64,000 nt of DNA from Paramuribaculum sp. (GCA_022511125.1 JAFLSD010000004.1:62001-126000), one strand, 5' to 3'. Positions 51,394 to 61,432 are shown, numbered from the stretch's first letter. Numbers and translations are program-made. The notes: a model not told the origin generated them from the sequence alone.

Positions 51394-53943
51394 TTACTCT
51401 GTCTTTATCACTGTCGATGATTTTTCCGGGTCGTAATCCACTGTTAGTGTGGCACCTTCTTTTAGATCGCCTCCTATGATGAATTCTGCCAGTTCATCTT
51501 CAATGTATTTCTGAATTGATCTCTTTAGAGGACGAGCACCGAATTGGGGGTCATAACCTCTTTCGGCTATGAAATTCTTTGCCTCGTCGGTTATTTTAAG
51601 AGTATAGCCGAGTTGCTCGATTCTCTTGTAGAAGCCATCCAGTTCTATGTCGATGATCTTGAAAATAGATTCCTTGTCGAGGGAGTCGAACATGATTATA
51701 TCATCTATCCTGTTTAAGAATTCGGGAGCAAAAGCCTTATTGAGAGCTTTTTGCAGCACACCGTGCGTATATTCTTTATCTACGGCTTTGGTAGTGAAGC
51801 CAACGCCTGAGCCGAAATCTTTCAGTTGTCGCGTTCCGATATTCGATGTCATTATGATTAGAGTGTTCTTAAAATCTATCTTTCTTCCAAGACTGTCAGT
51901 CAGACGACCCTCGTCCATCACTTGAAGCAACAGATTGAATACGTCGGGATGAGCTTTCTCTATCTCGTCCAAAAGAACTACCGAATATGGTCTGCGTCTT
52001 ACTTTTTCAGTGAGTTGTCCACCTTCCTCGTAACCAACATATCCCGGAGGTGCTCCGACAAGTCGCGAAACGGTGAATTTCTCCATATATTCGCTCATAT
52101 CTACGCGGATTAGCGTATCAGCTGAGTCAAAGAGATATTCGGCAAGTTTTTTTGCCAGATGCGTCTTGCCAACCCCCGTGGGGCCTAAGAACATGAAAGT
52201 TCCTATCGGTTTATTCGGGTCTTTTAGGCCGATTCTGTTTCTTTGAATGGCTTTCACTATCTTTTCGATAGCTTGATCCTGACCTATGATATCCGACTTC
52301 AGTTTCGGACCCATCTCTTTTAAGCGTTTGCCTTCAGCTTGAGCTATTCGCTGAACCGGAACTCCTGTCATCATGGCAACGACTTCCGACACTTCCTTCT
52401 CATCCACAGTCTCACGCTGGGAATTGATAAGTTCTTCCCATCTCTCTTTCGCTTTCGCCAGATCCTGTTTCAGAGACTGCTCCTTGTCACGATAGGAGGC
52501 CGCTTTTTCAAAATCTTGTTCTTGAGCAGACTTAAGTTTGTTTGTACTTGCTTCTTCTATCGCTTTTTCTATCTCTTCTATCTCCTCTGGTACACGGATA
52601 TTTGTTATGTGAACCCTGCTGCCGGCTTCATCCATCGCGTCGATTGCTTTGTCTGGAAAATTGCGGTCGCTCATATAACGTTCCGTCAACTTTACGCATG
52701 CTTTCAGAGCGTCATCCGTATAATTCACATTGTGATGCTCCTCATATTTCTCCCTGATGTTTTGGAGAATCTGTAAGGTCTCTTCGGAGGTGGTCGGTTC
52801 TACCATAACTTTCTGGAATCGGCGTTCCAAAGCACCGTCTTTCTCGATATTCTTCCGATACTCGTCTAAGGTGGTTGCACCGATACATTGGATTTCGCCG
52901 CGGGCTAAAGCAGGTTTCAAGAGATTCGCCGCATCCATCGAGCCGGCGGCATTCCCCGCGCCCACTATTGTATGGATTTCGTCGATAAAAAGTATTACAT
53001 CTTTGTTTTTCGACAGCTCATTGAGGATGGCTTTGATACGTTCTTCAAACTGTCCGCGGTATTTAGTGCCTGCTACCAAAGATGCCATATCCAATGACAC
53101 TACTCGTTTATCGAAAAGAACACGCGACACTTTACGTTGTACTATCCGAAGAGCAAGACCTTCAACTATCGCGCTCTTGCCTACACCTGGTTCGCCGATT
53201 AAAACAGGATTGTTCTTCTTTCGGCGGCTTAGAATCTGCGCTAAGCGCTCTATTTCTGTTTCTCTTCCTACAACTGGGTCCAGTCGGCCTTCCTCGGCTG
53301 CTTTGGTCATATCGTAACCGAATTTGTCTAATACCGGCGTATCGTTGCCGCGCTTCGACTGACCCGTCTGACTCTGTTGGGTGTTCCTCTTGTTTTGCGA
53401 TGATTCGGGCGGTTCTTCCATATCGTCGTCATCCTCGGTAAAACCGGCGCCCATCCGCGGATTCGATGAGCCGTCGTTTAAACTGCGGAACAACGTGTCG
53501 TACGTTATCCCTGCATTGAGAAATTTTGTCATATAATCCATTGATTTTGTTTCTGAATTATGAAAAAAAGCTAAAAGAACATGTTCGATACCCACCTCCT
53601 TGCTTCTCATCATCCGGGCTTCAAGAAAACTGAGTTTTATTAGACGGCTTGCTAACTCGTCTACAGTCACTTGGGTTTCACTACCCGGAGTTAAATTCAT
53701 TAAGCGGTTTTCTCCTTGATCGGAAGACCTTTCGTGGATATATTGATCCAGATATTGCTGCAGCTCGTATGCTGAGCAACCCACTGATATTTTCTCTATC
53801 AGTCTGAATCCTGTTCCGTTCATGTCGTTCATTACTGCCAACAGGATGTGTTCGGGCCGGATCACATCGGTATTCTCCCGAAGAGCTATCATTGTGCTTT
53901 CAGCTAAAGTTTTCTGTAATTCTTTTGAAAAGTTGTTCTCCAT
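51394..53943 (-). CDS. clpC: ATP-dependent Clp protease ATP-binding subunit, ClpC-type
   Basis: The 849-residue protein has the double Clp N-domain (residues about 1-150), AAA+ module 1 (Walker A GEPGVGKS), a ClpC middle domain with a UVR-like segment ([19 protein letters not shown]), AAA+ module 2 ([32 protein letters not shown]) and the C-terminal D2 domain. It unfolds substrates for ClpP. The ATG at 53943 is chosen over 54057 because AGGAA lies about 9 nt upstream, both promoter elements lie between the two, and the family starts here. A sigma-54-type element is 56-72 nt upstream. Confidence 0.95.
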   Translation of the reverse strand: MENNFSKELQKTLAESTMIALRENTDVIRPEHILLAVMNDMNGTGFRLIEKISVGCSAYELQQYLDQYIHERSSDQGENRLMNLTPGSETQVTVDELASRLIKLSFLEARMMRSKEVGIEHVLLAFFHNSETKSMDYMTKFLNAGITYDTLFRSLNDGSSNPRMGAGFTEDDDDMEEPPESSQNKRNTQQSQTGQSKRGNDTPVLDKFGYDMTKAAEEGRLDPVVGRETEIERLAQILSRRKKNNPVLIGEPGVGKSAIVEGLALRIVQRKVSRVLFDKRVVSLDMASLVAGTKYRGQFEERIKAILNELSKNKDVILFIDEIHTIVGAGNAAGSMDAANLLKPALARGEIQCIGATTLDEYRKNIEKDGALERRFQKVMVEPTTSEETLQILQNIREKYEEHHNVNYTDDALKACVKLTERYMSDRNFPDKAIDAMDEAGSRVHITNIRVPEEIEEIEKAIEEASTNKLKSAQEQDFEKAASYRDKEQSLKQDLAKAKERWEELINSQRETVDEKEVSEVVAMMTGVPVQRIAQAEGKRLKEMGPKLKSDIIGQDQAIEKIVKAIQRNRIGLKDPNKPIGTFMFLGPTGVGKTHLAKKLAEYLFDSADTLIRVDMSEYMEKFTVSRLVGAPPGYVGYEEGGQLTEKVRRRPYSVVLLDEIEKAHPDVFNLLLQVMDEGRLTDSLGRKIDFKNTLIIMTSNIGTRQLKDFGSGVGFTTKAVDKEYTHGVLQKALNKAFAPEFLNRIDDIIMFDSLDKESIFKIIDIELDGFYKRIEQLGYTLKITDEAKNFIAERGYDPQFGARPLKRSIQKYIEDELAEFIIGGDLKEGATLTVDYDPEKSSTVIKTE

Positions 53944-53998
53944 CTGGTTTGATTCCTTTCTGCGTGTGTCGCTTGATACTATGTGTTTATCATTGTTA

Positions 53999-54015
53999 TG
54001 CAATAACTGTGCCAA
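53999..54015 (-). promoter_or_regulatory. Sigma-54-type -24/-12 promoter of clpC
   Basis: On the minus strand the sequence TTGGCACAGTTATTGCA matches the RpoN consensus TGGCACR-N4-TTGCW at every specified position. The invariant GG (54013-54012) and GC (54001-54000) are separated by 10 bp. The predicted start is near 53988, giving a leader of about 45 nt to clpC. Confidence 0.7.
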
Positions 54016-54032
54016 ACTTTCTGTTTGATATG

Positions 54033-54040
54033 CAAAATTA
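54033..54040 (-). promoter_or_regulatory. Alternative -7 promoter box of clpC
   Basis: TAATTTTG on the minus strand fits the housekeeping TAnnTTTG box, 18 bp upstream of the sigma-54-type element. No TTG at the -33 position. Confidence 0.45.
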
Positions 54041-54258
54041 ATCACTAATACCCGCATTAATCTGCGAATTTGGCCTATACTCTAAATCTTGCCCACCTTC
54101 TCTTTCTGATTTACAGATAATTGACCGATTTCAATGTCTCACTTTTAATTATTTTTAACTTTTGCGGCTCCTTTTTTATACTCCTCATTGCTCTTTGTCA
54201 CTTTTGCCCGATAGTTAAATTATGGTTGCCGGTGAACTCGTTTTTAATAAAAAATTCT

Positions 54259-54266
54259 TACCTTTG
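54259..54266 (+). promoter_or_regulatory. -7 promoter box of gyrA
   Basis: TACCTTTG fits TAnnTTTG and lies 50 nt before the gyrA start codon. Confidence 0.55.
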
Positions 54267-54316
54267 TATGCTTTTACATCTACGGAAAAGCTTCTTAAAG
54301 TTTAGACTAATAGAAA

Positions 54317-56974
54317 ATGGAAGAAGAAGAAATTTTTAAAGAAGACAGAATACAGAAAATCGATATTGAAAACCAAATGAAAACGGCATACATCGATTAT
54401 TCTATGTCTGTCATTGTATCGCGCGCTCTCCCCGATGTTAGAGACGGTTTAAAGCCCGTTCACAGAAGAGTCCTGTTCGGAATGAACGATATGGGAAACA
54501 CATCATCCAATCCATACAGAAAATCGGCTAACTGCGTCGGAGAAGTTATGGGTAGATATCATCCACATGGCGACTCTTCCATTTACGGCACGGTGGTTCG
54601 TCTTGCACAACCATGGGCTATGAGATACACACTGGTCGACGGACACGGCAACTTCGGATCTGTCGACGGTGACCAGCCGGCTGCAATGCGATATACTGAG
54701 GTTCGTCTCCGTAAGATTGGTGAAGAAATGCTCAGCGATATCGATAGCGAAACAGTAGATTTTCAGCCTAACTATGATAATACCAGAGTAGAACCCGTCG
54801 TTCTCCCGACACGCTTCCCCAACCTTCTCGTCAACGGAGCTTCCGGAATCGCTGTCGGAATGGCTACAAATATTCCTCCTCATAACCTTACTGAGTCAAT
54901 CAACGCATCGATTGCCGTGTTGGATAATCCTGATATTACTGTCGAGGAGTTGATTCATATCATACCGGGCCCGGATTTCCCCACCGGAGGCACGATTTGT
55001 GGCACCAAAGGCATTCGCGACGCATACGAAACCGGTAGAGGACGTGTCCTCATACGTGCTAAAGCTACCATAGAGCCTGAAGACAATCACGAAAACATTG
55101 TCATTACCGAGCTCCCTTACAATGTCAACAAAGCAGAGCTGATTAAATATATCGCCGGCCTGGTTAACGAAAAGAAAATCGATGGCATAGCTGACATTGA
55201 CGACTATAGTAACTATCAGGGAATGAGAATAGTTATAAAGCTTAAATCTGATGCCAACGCTAAAGTTGTCCTCACCAAGCTTTATAAGATGTCTCAGATG
55301 CAGACCTCTTTCAGTGTCAATAGTGTCGCATTGGTAGGTGGACGACCCAAGACATTGAATCTTAAGGAAATGCTTCATGCTTTTGTTCAACACCGTCATG
55401 ATGTGGTGATTCGACGCACCAAATTCGAACTCAATAAAGCTGAAGAAAAAGCCCATATACTTGAAGGTCTCATCATTGCTTCTCAGAATATAGATGAAGT
55501 TATCAGAATAATCCGCGGATCAGAATCTACAGAAGCGGCAAGGGCTACATTGGCCGAAAGGTTTGGCCTGACAGATAGGCAGACTGCCGCGATTGTAGAA
55601 ATGAGACTTAAACAGCTCACTGGACTCGAACAGGATAAACTCCGCCAGAATTTCGAGGAGATTCAAGCTGAAATAGCGCGGTTGAAGAATATTCTTGAAG
55701 ACGATGCTGTTTGCCGTGGAGTGATTCGAACCGAACTTGAAGAAATTCGTGATAAATTCGGCGACGGCCGTAAAACGGTTATTGATCCTACTCTTAGTGG
55801 AGATTTCAATCCTGAAGCTGAATATGCCGACGACGATATGATTATCACCATTTCGCACATGGGATATATCAAACGCACACCGCTGTCTGAATTTAGAGCC
55901 CAGAACAGGGGAGGAGTCGGAGTCAAAGGTAGCGATACCCGTGATCAGGATTTCATCGAGCACATCTATCCCGCATCGATGCATAACTACATGCTCTTCT
56001 TCACGAGCCATGGCAAATGTTACTGGCTGAAGGTATATGAAATTCCCGAAGGAGCAAGAAATACCAAAGGAAGAGCAATACAGAATTTGCTCAATATCGA
56101 ACCGGGAGACTTCGTACAGGCATTTATCAGAGTGAAAAATCTTAACGACAAAGAATTCGTATCGAATCATTATCTCGTATTCGGTACTAAGAAAGGAATC
56201 GTTAAGAAAACTTCTCTCGCTGCTTATTCACATCCGCGCGCCCAAGGAGTCAAAGCGATTAAATTCAATGAAGGCGATGAACTGATTGCAGTAGAACTGA
56301 CAGATGGAAATTCTGAAATCCTAATGGCAAACAGAAACGGTAGAGCTATCAGATTCAACGAAAGCAAAGTCCGAATGATGGGAAGAATCAGCACTGGAGT
56401 CAGAGGAATGAAACTTGATGAAGGCGATGATGAAGTGATCGGTATGATTTGCATGTCGCCGGATACTACCAATGACGTACTCGTTATATCTGAAAACGGC
56501 TTTGGTAAGCGTACACCTTTGGATGCAACGGTAACCGATGCCGACGGTAACGTAGAAAAGGTCAACATTTACCGAATCACTAACCGTGGATCGAAAGGTG
56601 TCAAGACAATGAACGTCAACGAACGCACGGGTAAACTCGTGGCGATTAAGAGTGTAAACGACGACGATGACCTCGTGATTATCAATCGCAGCGGTATCAC
56701 TATCCGAATCCGAGTAGCAGATATCCGTACTGTCGGTCGTGCTGCAATGGGTGTTAGACTCATTAACCTCGAAAAGAGAAACGATGTTATTGCTTCTGTC
56801 TGCTGTGTTGACACTGACCCGGAAGAAGAAGTCGATGCAGTTGAAACACCTTCCGAAGAAGAACTCAACCGGATTGACGAATCATTGGAACTCGACGACA
56901 TTGATGAATCAGAAGGAGACATCGAGGACGACGAACTCGTCGATGAAACTGAAGATGAAGATATTGAAGAATAA
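54317..56974 (+). CDS. gyrA: DNA gyrase subunit A
   Basis: The 885-residue subunit has the breakage-reunion domain ([20 protein letters not shown]; active-site Tyr in MRYTEVRL) and the coiled-coil gate. The C-terminal beta-pinwheel has the GyrA box as NTKGRAIQ. The quinolone pocket reads [10 protein letters not shown], with Ser at the E. coli Ser83 position and Gly at the Asp87 position. The last 55 residues form an acidic tail rich in Asp and Glu. A TPR protein gene follows after 34 bp and is probably cotranscribed. Confidence 0.97.
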   Translation: MEEEEIFKEDRIQKIDIENQMKTAYIDYSMSVIVSRALPDVRDGLKPVHRRVLFGMNDMGNTSSNPYRKSANCVGEVMGRYHPHGDSSIYGTVVRLAQPWAMRYTLVDGHGNFGSVDGDQPAAMRYTEVRLRKIGEEMLSDIDSETVDFQPNYDNTRVEPVVLPTRFPNLLVNGASGIAVGMATNIPPHNLTESINASIAVLDNPDITVEELIHIIPGPDFPTGGTICGTKGIRDAYETGRGRVLIRAKATIEPEDNHENIVITELPYNVNKAELIKYIAGLVNEKKIDGIADIDDYSNYQGMRIVIKLKSDANAKVVLTKLYKMSQMQTSFSVNSVALVGGRPKTLNLKEMLHAFVQHRHDVVIRRTKFELNKAEEKAHILEGLIIASQNIDEVIRIIRGSESTEAARATLAERFGLTDRQTAAIVEMRLKQLTGLEQDKLRQNFEEIQAEIARLKNILEDDAVCRGVIRTELEEIRDKFGDGRKTVIDPTLSGDFNPEAEYADDDMIITISHMGYIKRTPLSEFRAQNRGGVGVKGSDTRDQDFIEHIYPASMHNYMLFFTSHGKCYWLKVYEIPEGARNTKGRAIQNLLNIEPGDFVQAFIRVKNLNDKEFVSNHYLVFGTKKGIVKKTSLAAYSHPRAQGVKAIKFNEGDELIAVELTDGNSEILMANRNGRAIRFNESKVRMMGRISTGVRGMKLDEGDDEVIGMICMSPDTTNDVLVISENGFGKRTPLDATVTDADGNVEKVNIYRITNRGSKGVKTMNVNERTGKLVAIKSVNDDDDLVIINRSGITIRIRVADIRTVGRAAMGVRLINLEKRNDVIASVCCVDTDPEEEVDAVETPSEEELNRIDESLELDDIDESEGDIEDDELVDETEDEDIEE

Positions 56975-57008
56975 TCAACCTTAATAATAACATAAAAAAC
57001 TGAAAATT

Positions 57009-58262
57009 ATGAAGAAGTTTAGCCTTTTAAGCATTTTTCTGACAGCCGGACTTGTTATGTCGGCTCAGACAGCTCTTGTTGAAGAGGTGAAACACATGCT
57101 TGGACAATCTAAGCCCGATTATGCTGCAGCACTCAAAAAAATTCAGCCTGCACTATCCGACCCCTCGACAATGAACACTGTTGCTCCGTGGTATTATGCC
57201 GGAAAAGCAGCATTCGGTGTTTATGACACGAATTACCTGTTACAGCAACTTGGTAATGAACTCACAAAAGAACAGAAAGAAGCTGCCGGTAACGCTATGC
57301 TTCAGGGATATAACGACTTTTTCGTTGCCATTCCTCTCGATGTGGAAGTGGACAAAAAAACAGGTCAGCCCAAACTCGATAAAGACGGAAAGGCTAAACC
57401 CGGCAAGTTCGTTAAGGAAATGCAAAAGACTTTGAAAGATAACTATCAGCATCTTTTGCAGGCAGGTATTATGTTCTATGATGCTCAGAATTACAAAGGC
57501 GCATACGATGTTTGGGAAATCTATGTAAACCTTCCGTCCAATCCTATTCTTGGTTCTGAAAAGCCCACTGCCGATGCTGATACTCTCGTTGGTCAGATAA
57601 TGTATTATCAGCTCCTGGCTGCACTTATTGATAATCAAAACGAAAAAGCTCTTTCAAAAGTGGCTCAGATTGAAAAAACCGGTTATCAGAACATTGACGT
57701 ATATGTTTACGGCCTACAGGCAGCCAGCCATCTCAACAACACTGCTGAAGTGGCACGTATTGCAAAGAAAGGGTATGAACTCTATGGAACCCAAAACATC
57801 GACTTTATTGGTCAATTGATCAATGAATGTCTTGATTCAAACGACTACGCTGGCGCACAAAAGTTGCTTAACGAAGCTGTTGCAGCTACTCCTTCCGACA
57901 ATTCTGAAACGAAGAGCCGTTTGATCAATATCCTCGGAATCGTTTTCGAACGTCAGGACAAATTTGATCAGGCATTGGAGCAGTACAACAAAGGTATACA
58001 AGCCGATCCCAATGTAGCTAAGAACTATTATGATGCAGCTCGTATCTATTACAACACTGCAGTTAAGCAGGACGAAGAAAGTGCAGATGAATACAACGTT
58101 TCGCCCGAAGTAAAAGAAAAACTTCTCAAGGCTGCCGATCTTTTCGAAAAGGCCTATGGTCTTGATGAAGATAATATGACGGATGTACCCAATATTATGT
58201 ATAATCTCTATTACCGTCTTGGTGATGAGGCTAAACAAAACTATTGGAAAAATCTAAGATAA
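57009..58262 (+). CDS. Exported tetratricopeptide-repeat protein
   Basis: The 417-residue protein has a signal peptide (MKKFSLLSIFLTAGLVMSAQ) and helical repeats. The clearest TPRs are near the C-terminus (NILGIVFERQDKFDQALEQYNKGIQADP and NYYDAARIYYNTAVKQ), with repeat-like segments earlier (WYYAGKAAFGVYD, GAYDVWEIYV). It has no catalytic motif and is probably a periplasmic scaffolding or assembly factor. It follows gyrA by 34 bp. The partner is unknown. Confidence 0.88.
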   Translation: MKKFSLLSIFLTAGLVMSAQTALVEEVKHMLGQSKPDYAAALKKIQPALSDPSTMNTVAPWYYAGKAAFGVYDTNYLLQQLGNELTKEQKEAAGNAMLQGYNDFFVAIPLDVEVDKKTGQPKLDKDGKAKPGKFVKEMQKTLKDNYQHLLQAGIMFYDAQNYKGAYDVWEIYVNLPSNPILGSEKPTADADTLVGQIMYYQLLAALIDNQNEKALSKVAQIEKTGYQNIDVYVYGLQAASHLNNTAEVARIAKKGYELYGTQNIDFIGQLINECLDSNDYAGAQKLLNEAVAATPSDNSETKSRLINILGIVFERQDKFDQALEQYNKGIQADPNVAKNYYDAARIYYNTAVKQDEESADEYNVSPEVKEKLLKAADLFEKAYGLDEDNMTDVPNIMYNLYYRLGDEAKQNYWKNLR

Positions 58263-58417
58263 TCTATAAATTTATAAATTGTTGATTACGACGACCTTAA
58301 GATATCTTATTGATATAGTTTGCCTATCAATAGTTAAATAGTGTTAAATAATCGGCGGATTTACGATTTCAAACGTTTTATAGATAAACATAACAATAAC
58401 TTTAAAAACTTACAATT

Positions 58418-58594
58418 ATGAAAGGTTCAATCGTTTTAGCTATTATTTTTGCAGTTATCGCAGCAGGATGTGTAATCGCAGAATTATTTATCAGTGGAAG
58501 AATTGCTGACATTTGGGTGACCACAGGTGCTATCTTTGCTTTCGCAGCATTCATAATCACACTGGTTGCTTACGTAAACAAAGCAGCGAAATAA
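58418..58594 (+). CDS. Small two-helix membrane protein (58 residues)
   Basis: An ATG at 58418 opens a 58-residue frame with two hydrophobic helices (residues about 4-24 and 36-53) separated by a short polar loop (ISGRIADIWVTT). It ends in a small basic tail (VNKAAK). Codon choice resembles neighbouring genes, and a strong terminator follows 21 nt after the stop. The C17 in AAGC could be a lipobox, but the flanking sequence favours a transmembrane helix. No family is recognised. The gap of 155 bp from the TPR gene contains only a near-match promoter (TATAGTTTG near 58315). Confidence 0.75.
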   Translation: MKGSIVLAIIFAVIAAGCVIAELFISGRIADIWVTTGAIFAFAAFIITLVAYVNKAAK

Positions 58595-58614
58595 GATATT
58601 TATTTTTATCCTAC

Positions 58615-58656
58615 AATGAAGTGTGGCGGAATCTCCGTCACACTTCATTTTTTTTT
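58615..58656 (+). terminator. Strong Rho-independent terminator after the small membrane protein
   Basis: A 16-bp stem (58615-58630 with 58634-58649) with a single G-T wobble and a 3-nt loop is followed by a run of T residues to 58656. It marks the end of the gyrA-side transcripts. Confidence 0.9.
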
Positions 58657-58687
58657 GCTTTAGCTCTGATAAATATCTAAGATTTAC

Positions 58688-58695
58688 TATTTTTG
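58688..58695 (+). promoter_or_regulatory. -7 promoter box of the DUF1599 operon
   Basis: TATTTTTG fits TAnnTTTG but ends only 3 nt before the ATG at 58699, so the transcript would be leaderless. No clear -33 TTG. Confidence 0.5.
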
Positions 58696-58698
58696 TCA

Positions 58699-59268
58699 AT
58701 GATAAACAAAACAAATTTCACAGTGAACACAAACACATTGCAACAATTCGCCGACGCTCTCAAACTTTCGAAAGAAATTTTTGAAAAGAAGTTGATTGAC
58801 TACGGTCCCTCTTGGCGCATAATGAGGCCGATGTCGATTACCGACCAATTATATATAAAAGCTAAACGTATTAGGACGCTTGAACTGACGAACGTTTCGA
58901 TGGTGGGTGAAGGGATTCTTCCCGAATTTATCGCTATCGTCAATTATGGAATAATAGGATTGATACAACTCAGTCTCCCATTGACCGACGATATCGATAT
59001 TGATAACAATAAAGCGGTTTCTTTATATGAAAAATTCGCCAGTGAAGCTGAAAAACTTATGATAGCTAAAAACCATGATTATGGTGAAGCATGGAGAAAT
59101 ATGAGGGTCAATTCTTATACGGATTTGATTTTGACTAAACTGCAGCGTATTAAGCAGATTGAAGCTAACGGAGGACACACTGTTGTCTCGGAAGGTATAT
59201 CCTCAAATTATCTGGATATTATCAACTATGCAATTTTTGGCATAATTAAACTGACAGAAGATAGATGA
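58699..59268 (+). CDS. DUF1599 protein with two tandem repeats
   Basis: The 189-residue protein contains two copies of the DUF1599 module: residues about 27-90 (DYGPSWRIMRP ... DQLYIKAKRIRTLE ... VNYGIIGLIQL) and about 112-187 (DYGEAWRNMR ... DLILTKLQRIKQIE ... INYAIFGIIKL). DUF1599 has been described as a nucleotide-modification-associated domain; the biochemical function here is unknown. The ATG at 58699 is used; a TTG at 58693 is in frame but lies within the -7 box. Its stop overlaps the next start by 4 bp. It heads the cluster DUF1599-DoxX-like-tpiA-SPOR-folE. Confidence 0.9.
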   Translation: MINKTNFTVNTNTLQQFADALKLSKEIFEKKLIDYGPSWRIMRPMSITDQLYIKAKRIRTLELTNVSMVGEGILPEFIAIVNYGIIGLIQLSLPLTDDIDIDNNKAVSLYEKFASEAEKLMIAKNHDYGEAWRNMRVNSYTDLILTKLQRIKQIEANGGHTVVSEGISSNYLDIINYAIFGIIKLTEDR

Positions 59269-60557
59269 CCTTCGCTCACACTGAAAAACTAAATGGCTGG
59301 ATTAAATTTGGTGTCTGGAGCTCGAGGGTTCTAATTGGACTTGTTTTCATTCTCTCAGGTTTTGTTAAGGCTATTGATCTATGGGGGTTTGTATTCAAAA
59401 TCGATGAATATCTTACTATTTGGGAATTCAACGTTTCCAGGTCGCTTGTTTTCTCTGCGGCTCTGTTAATCTCATCGTTTGAATTTATCGCCGGACTAAT
59501 GCTCCTGGTGGGAAATTACAGAAAAGCTATACCGATACTAATGCTGTTGATGATGGCTTTCATGCTTCCCCTTACCGGTTATATATGGTTTAAAGATCCT
59601 GTGGCCGATTGTGGTTGTTTTGGCGATTTCCTGATTGTCAGCAATGGGATTACTTTCTTGAAAAATATCCTTATTACAGGTATTTTGGTCTTCCTCGTTA
59701 TTTATAATAAAAAAGTTAGCGGATTATATGGACCATATATTCAATGGCTAACATTGTTACTGTCCGTTTTTTATATAATCATCATTGGTATATCTGGCTA
59801 TAATATTCAACCACTATTGGATTTCCGATCTTTCCCCGTAGGCTCTCGACTTTTAGCCGATTCCGATTTAGACAATGAAGAGGTGGATATTGATTTCATT
59901 TATGAAAAAGATGGTCAGAAAAAAACATTCAGTTCTGATGATCTGCCGGATTCTACCTGGACTTTTGTAGAAAGGATTGACAACCCTAAAAATACAATCG
60001 ACAGAACTGAGTTTTTTATTCTTGAAGACGGAGATAATATAACTGAAGAGGTAATCGATACCGCTCGGAATCAACTGCTTGTCATTATTCCCGAATATGA
60101 TAAAGCTGACGCCTCTTATACCTATCTGATTAATGAAATGAATAGTTATATTTCAGAACATGGCGGATCTACTGTGGCTTTAATTGGAGGAAACTCTGAT
60201 GATGTTGAAGAATGGCTTGATCTTTCGATGGCTGATTATCCCGTTTATTTGGCTGAACCAACATTATTGAAAGAGCTTTCACGTGGTATTGTCTCCATGG
60301 TTTATCTTGATCATGGAACGATAGGTTGGAAAAGAACTGCCTCTTCGATTGACCCGGCTCTATTTGAAGCTCCCGCACGGGATAACCTTATCGCGGACTT
60401 AGGTTTTGACGGACAATATTATCTGATGATTTTATCGCTTTTCTTAGGCGGTCTATTTGCGGTTATTTTCATACTTGATAAAACCGGTCGACTGATAAAA
60501 TGGAGAGCCAAATTAAAAAAACACCCATTACTGAATCAAGATTCTTCTTCCGAATAA
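59265..60557 (+). CDS. DoxX/MauE-like membrane protein with C-terminal soluble domain (BT_3928-like)
   Basis: The 430-residue protein has a four-helix DoxX/MauE-like domain (residues about 15-155) containing the cysteine motif DCGCFGDF in a loop. A fifth helix follows (about 160-178), then a soluble region of about 190 residues (LLVIIPEYDKADASYTYLI..., a thioredoxin-like pattern without CxxC), and a final membrane helix near residues 386-406 (LMILSLFLGGLFAVIF). The MauE relation suggests a role in thiol redox or disulphide transfer, but this is inferred. It overlaps the DUF1599 gene by 4 bp. Confidence 0.85.
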   Translation: MTFAHTEKLNGWIKFGVWSSRVLIGLVFILSGFVKAIDLWGFVFKIDEYLTIWEFNVSRSLVFSAALLISSFEFIAGLMLLVGNYRKAIPILMLLMMAFMLPLTGYIWFKDPVADCGCFGDFLIVSNGITFLKNILITGILVFLVIYNKKVSGLYGPYIQWLTLLLSVFYIIIIGISGYNIQPLLDFRSFPVGSRLLADSDLDNEEVDIDFIYEKDGQKKTFSSDDLPDSTWTFVERIDNPKNTIDRTEFFILEDGDNITEEVIDTARNQLLVIIPEYDKADASYTYLINEMNSYISEHGGSTVALIGGNSDDVEEWLDLSMADYPVYLAEPTLLKELSRGIVSMVYLDHGTIGWKRTASSIDPALFEAPARDNLIADLGFDGQYYLMILSLFLGGLFAVIFILDKTGRLIKWRAKLKKHPLLNQDSSSE

Positions 60558-60567
60558 AAATAAAGTG

Positions 60568-60575
60568 TAAATTTG
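60568..60575 (+). promoter_or_regulatory. -7 promoter box of tpiA
   Basis: TAAATTTG fits TAnnTTTG, 31 nt before the tpiA start codon. No TTG at -33. Confidence 0.55.
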
Positions 60576-60606
60576 CAATAAAATAACAATATTAATAATT
60601 TGTGAT

Positions 60607-61362
60607 ATGAGAAAGAATATCGTAGCCGGAAACTGGAAAATGAACACAACGCTCAATGAAGGCGTTGGCTTGGCAAAAGATGTCAACGAAGCTCTGAAAA
60701 ATGTTGACGCAAAATGTGATGTCGTAATTTGTGTGCCGTTCACTCACCTTTATCCCGTTGCACAGGTGATTGATCCTGCGAAACTTGGTCTTGGAGCGGA
60801 GAACTGTGCCGACCACACTAAAGGTGCTTATACTGGAGAGGTTAGTGCTTCTATGGTTGTGTCGACAGGTGCTACCTATGTGATTTTAGGACATTCTGAA
60901 AGACGTCAATATTACGGTGAAACGGCCGAAATACTTAAACAGAAAGTAAATCTGGCTCTTGAAAATAATCTCACTCCGATTTTCTGCATTGGTGAAGTGC
61001 TTGAGCAGCGCGAAAACGGTACATATCTCGACGTTGTGAAAGCGCAGATTGAAGATGCTCTTTTCGATCTCTCTGCTGAAGATTTTTCTAAACTGGTTCT
61101 TGCTTACGAACCGGTATGGGCGATTGGTACAGGTAAGACTGCTACAGATGATCAGGCTCAGGAGATGCATGCTTTCATAAGAAAAGTCATCGAAGATAAA
61201 TATGGAAAGGAAGTGGCTGAAAATACCTCTATCCTCTACGGCGGAAGCTGTAAGCCATCCAATGCTAAAGCTTTATTTGCTAAACCCGATGTCGACGGTG
61301 GACTTATCGGAGGAGCTTCACTCGATGCCGAATCGTTCATGGGTATCGTTACCGCATTTTAA
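60607..61362 (+). CDS. tpiA: Triosephosphate isomerase
   Basis: The 251-residue TIM barrel has the substrate Lys in AGNWKMNT, the catalytic His in [10 protein letters not shown], the catalytic Glu in [14 protein letters not shown] (flexible loop follows) and GGSCKPSNA / GGLIGGASL phosphate-binding loops. It interconverts dihydroxyacetone phosphate and glyceraldehyde-3-phosphate. It has its own -7 box and is followed by a strong hairpin. Confidence 0.98.
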   Translation: MRKNIVAGNWKMNTTLNEGVGLAKDVNEALKNVDAKCDVVICVPFTHLYPVAQVIDPAKLGLGAENCADHTKGAYTGEVSASMVVSTGATYVILGHSERRQYYGETAEILKQKVNLALENNLTPIFCIGEVLEQRENGTYLDVVKAQIEDALFDLSAEDFSKLVLAYEPVWAIGTGKTATDDQAQEMHAFIRKVIEDKYGKEVAENTSILYGGSCKPSNAKALFAKPDVDGGLIGGASLDAESFMGIVTAF

Positions 61363-61381
61363 GTAATTTAATTATCTTACT

Positions 61382-61423
61382 AATAGGCTGCAAAAAAATA
61401 ATTTTGTATTTTTGCAGCCTATT
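61382..61423 (+). terminator. Terminator of tpiA overlapping the next promoter
   Basis: A perfect 15-bp stem (61382-61396 with 61409-61423) with a 12-nt loop lies 19 nt after tpiA, followed by TTGATTTG. Its 3' arm contains most of the -7 box of the following gene. Confidence 0.75.
61407..61414 (+). promoter_or_regulatory. -7 promoter box of the SPOR-folE pair
   Basis: TATTTTTG (61407-61414) fits TAnnTTTG, 18 nt before the start codon. A second match, TAATTTTG, lies at 61399-61406. Both are embedded in the tpiA terminator hairpin. Confidence 0.55.
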
Positions 61424-61432
61424 TGATTTGTT

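Larger units (their letters stand above)
53944..54316. other. Divergent clpC/gyrA intergenic region
   Basis: These 373 bp hold a sigma-54-type element (53999-54015) and a TAATTTTG box (54033-54040) directed to clpC, and a TACCTTTG box (54259-54266) directed to gyrA. The 54041-54258 stretch shows no coding frame or stable hairpin. Confidence 0.6.

Noticed and set aside
53944-54057. Upstream in-frame start for clpC at 54057
   Set aside because: Both candidate promoters lie downstream of it, and the extension has no similarity to Clp N-domains.
54503-56922. Several long minus-strand ORFs within gyrA
   Set aside because: They are antisense shadows of a strongly conserved gene, with no recognisable domains.
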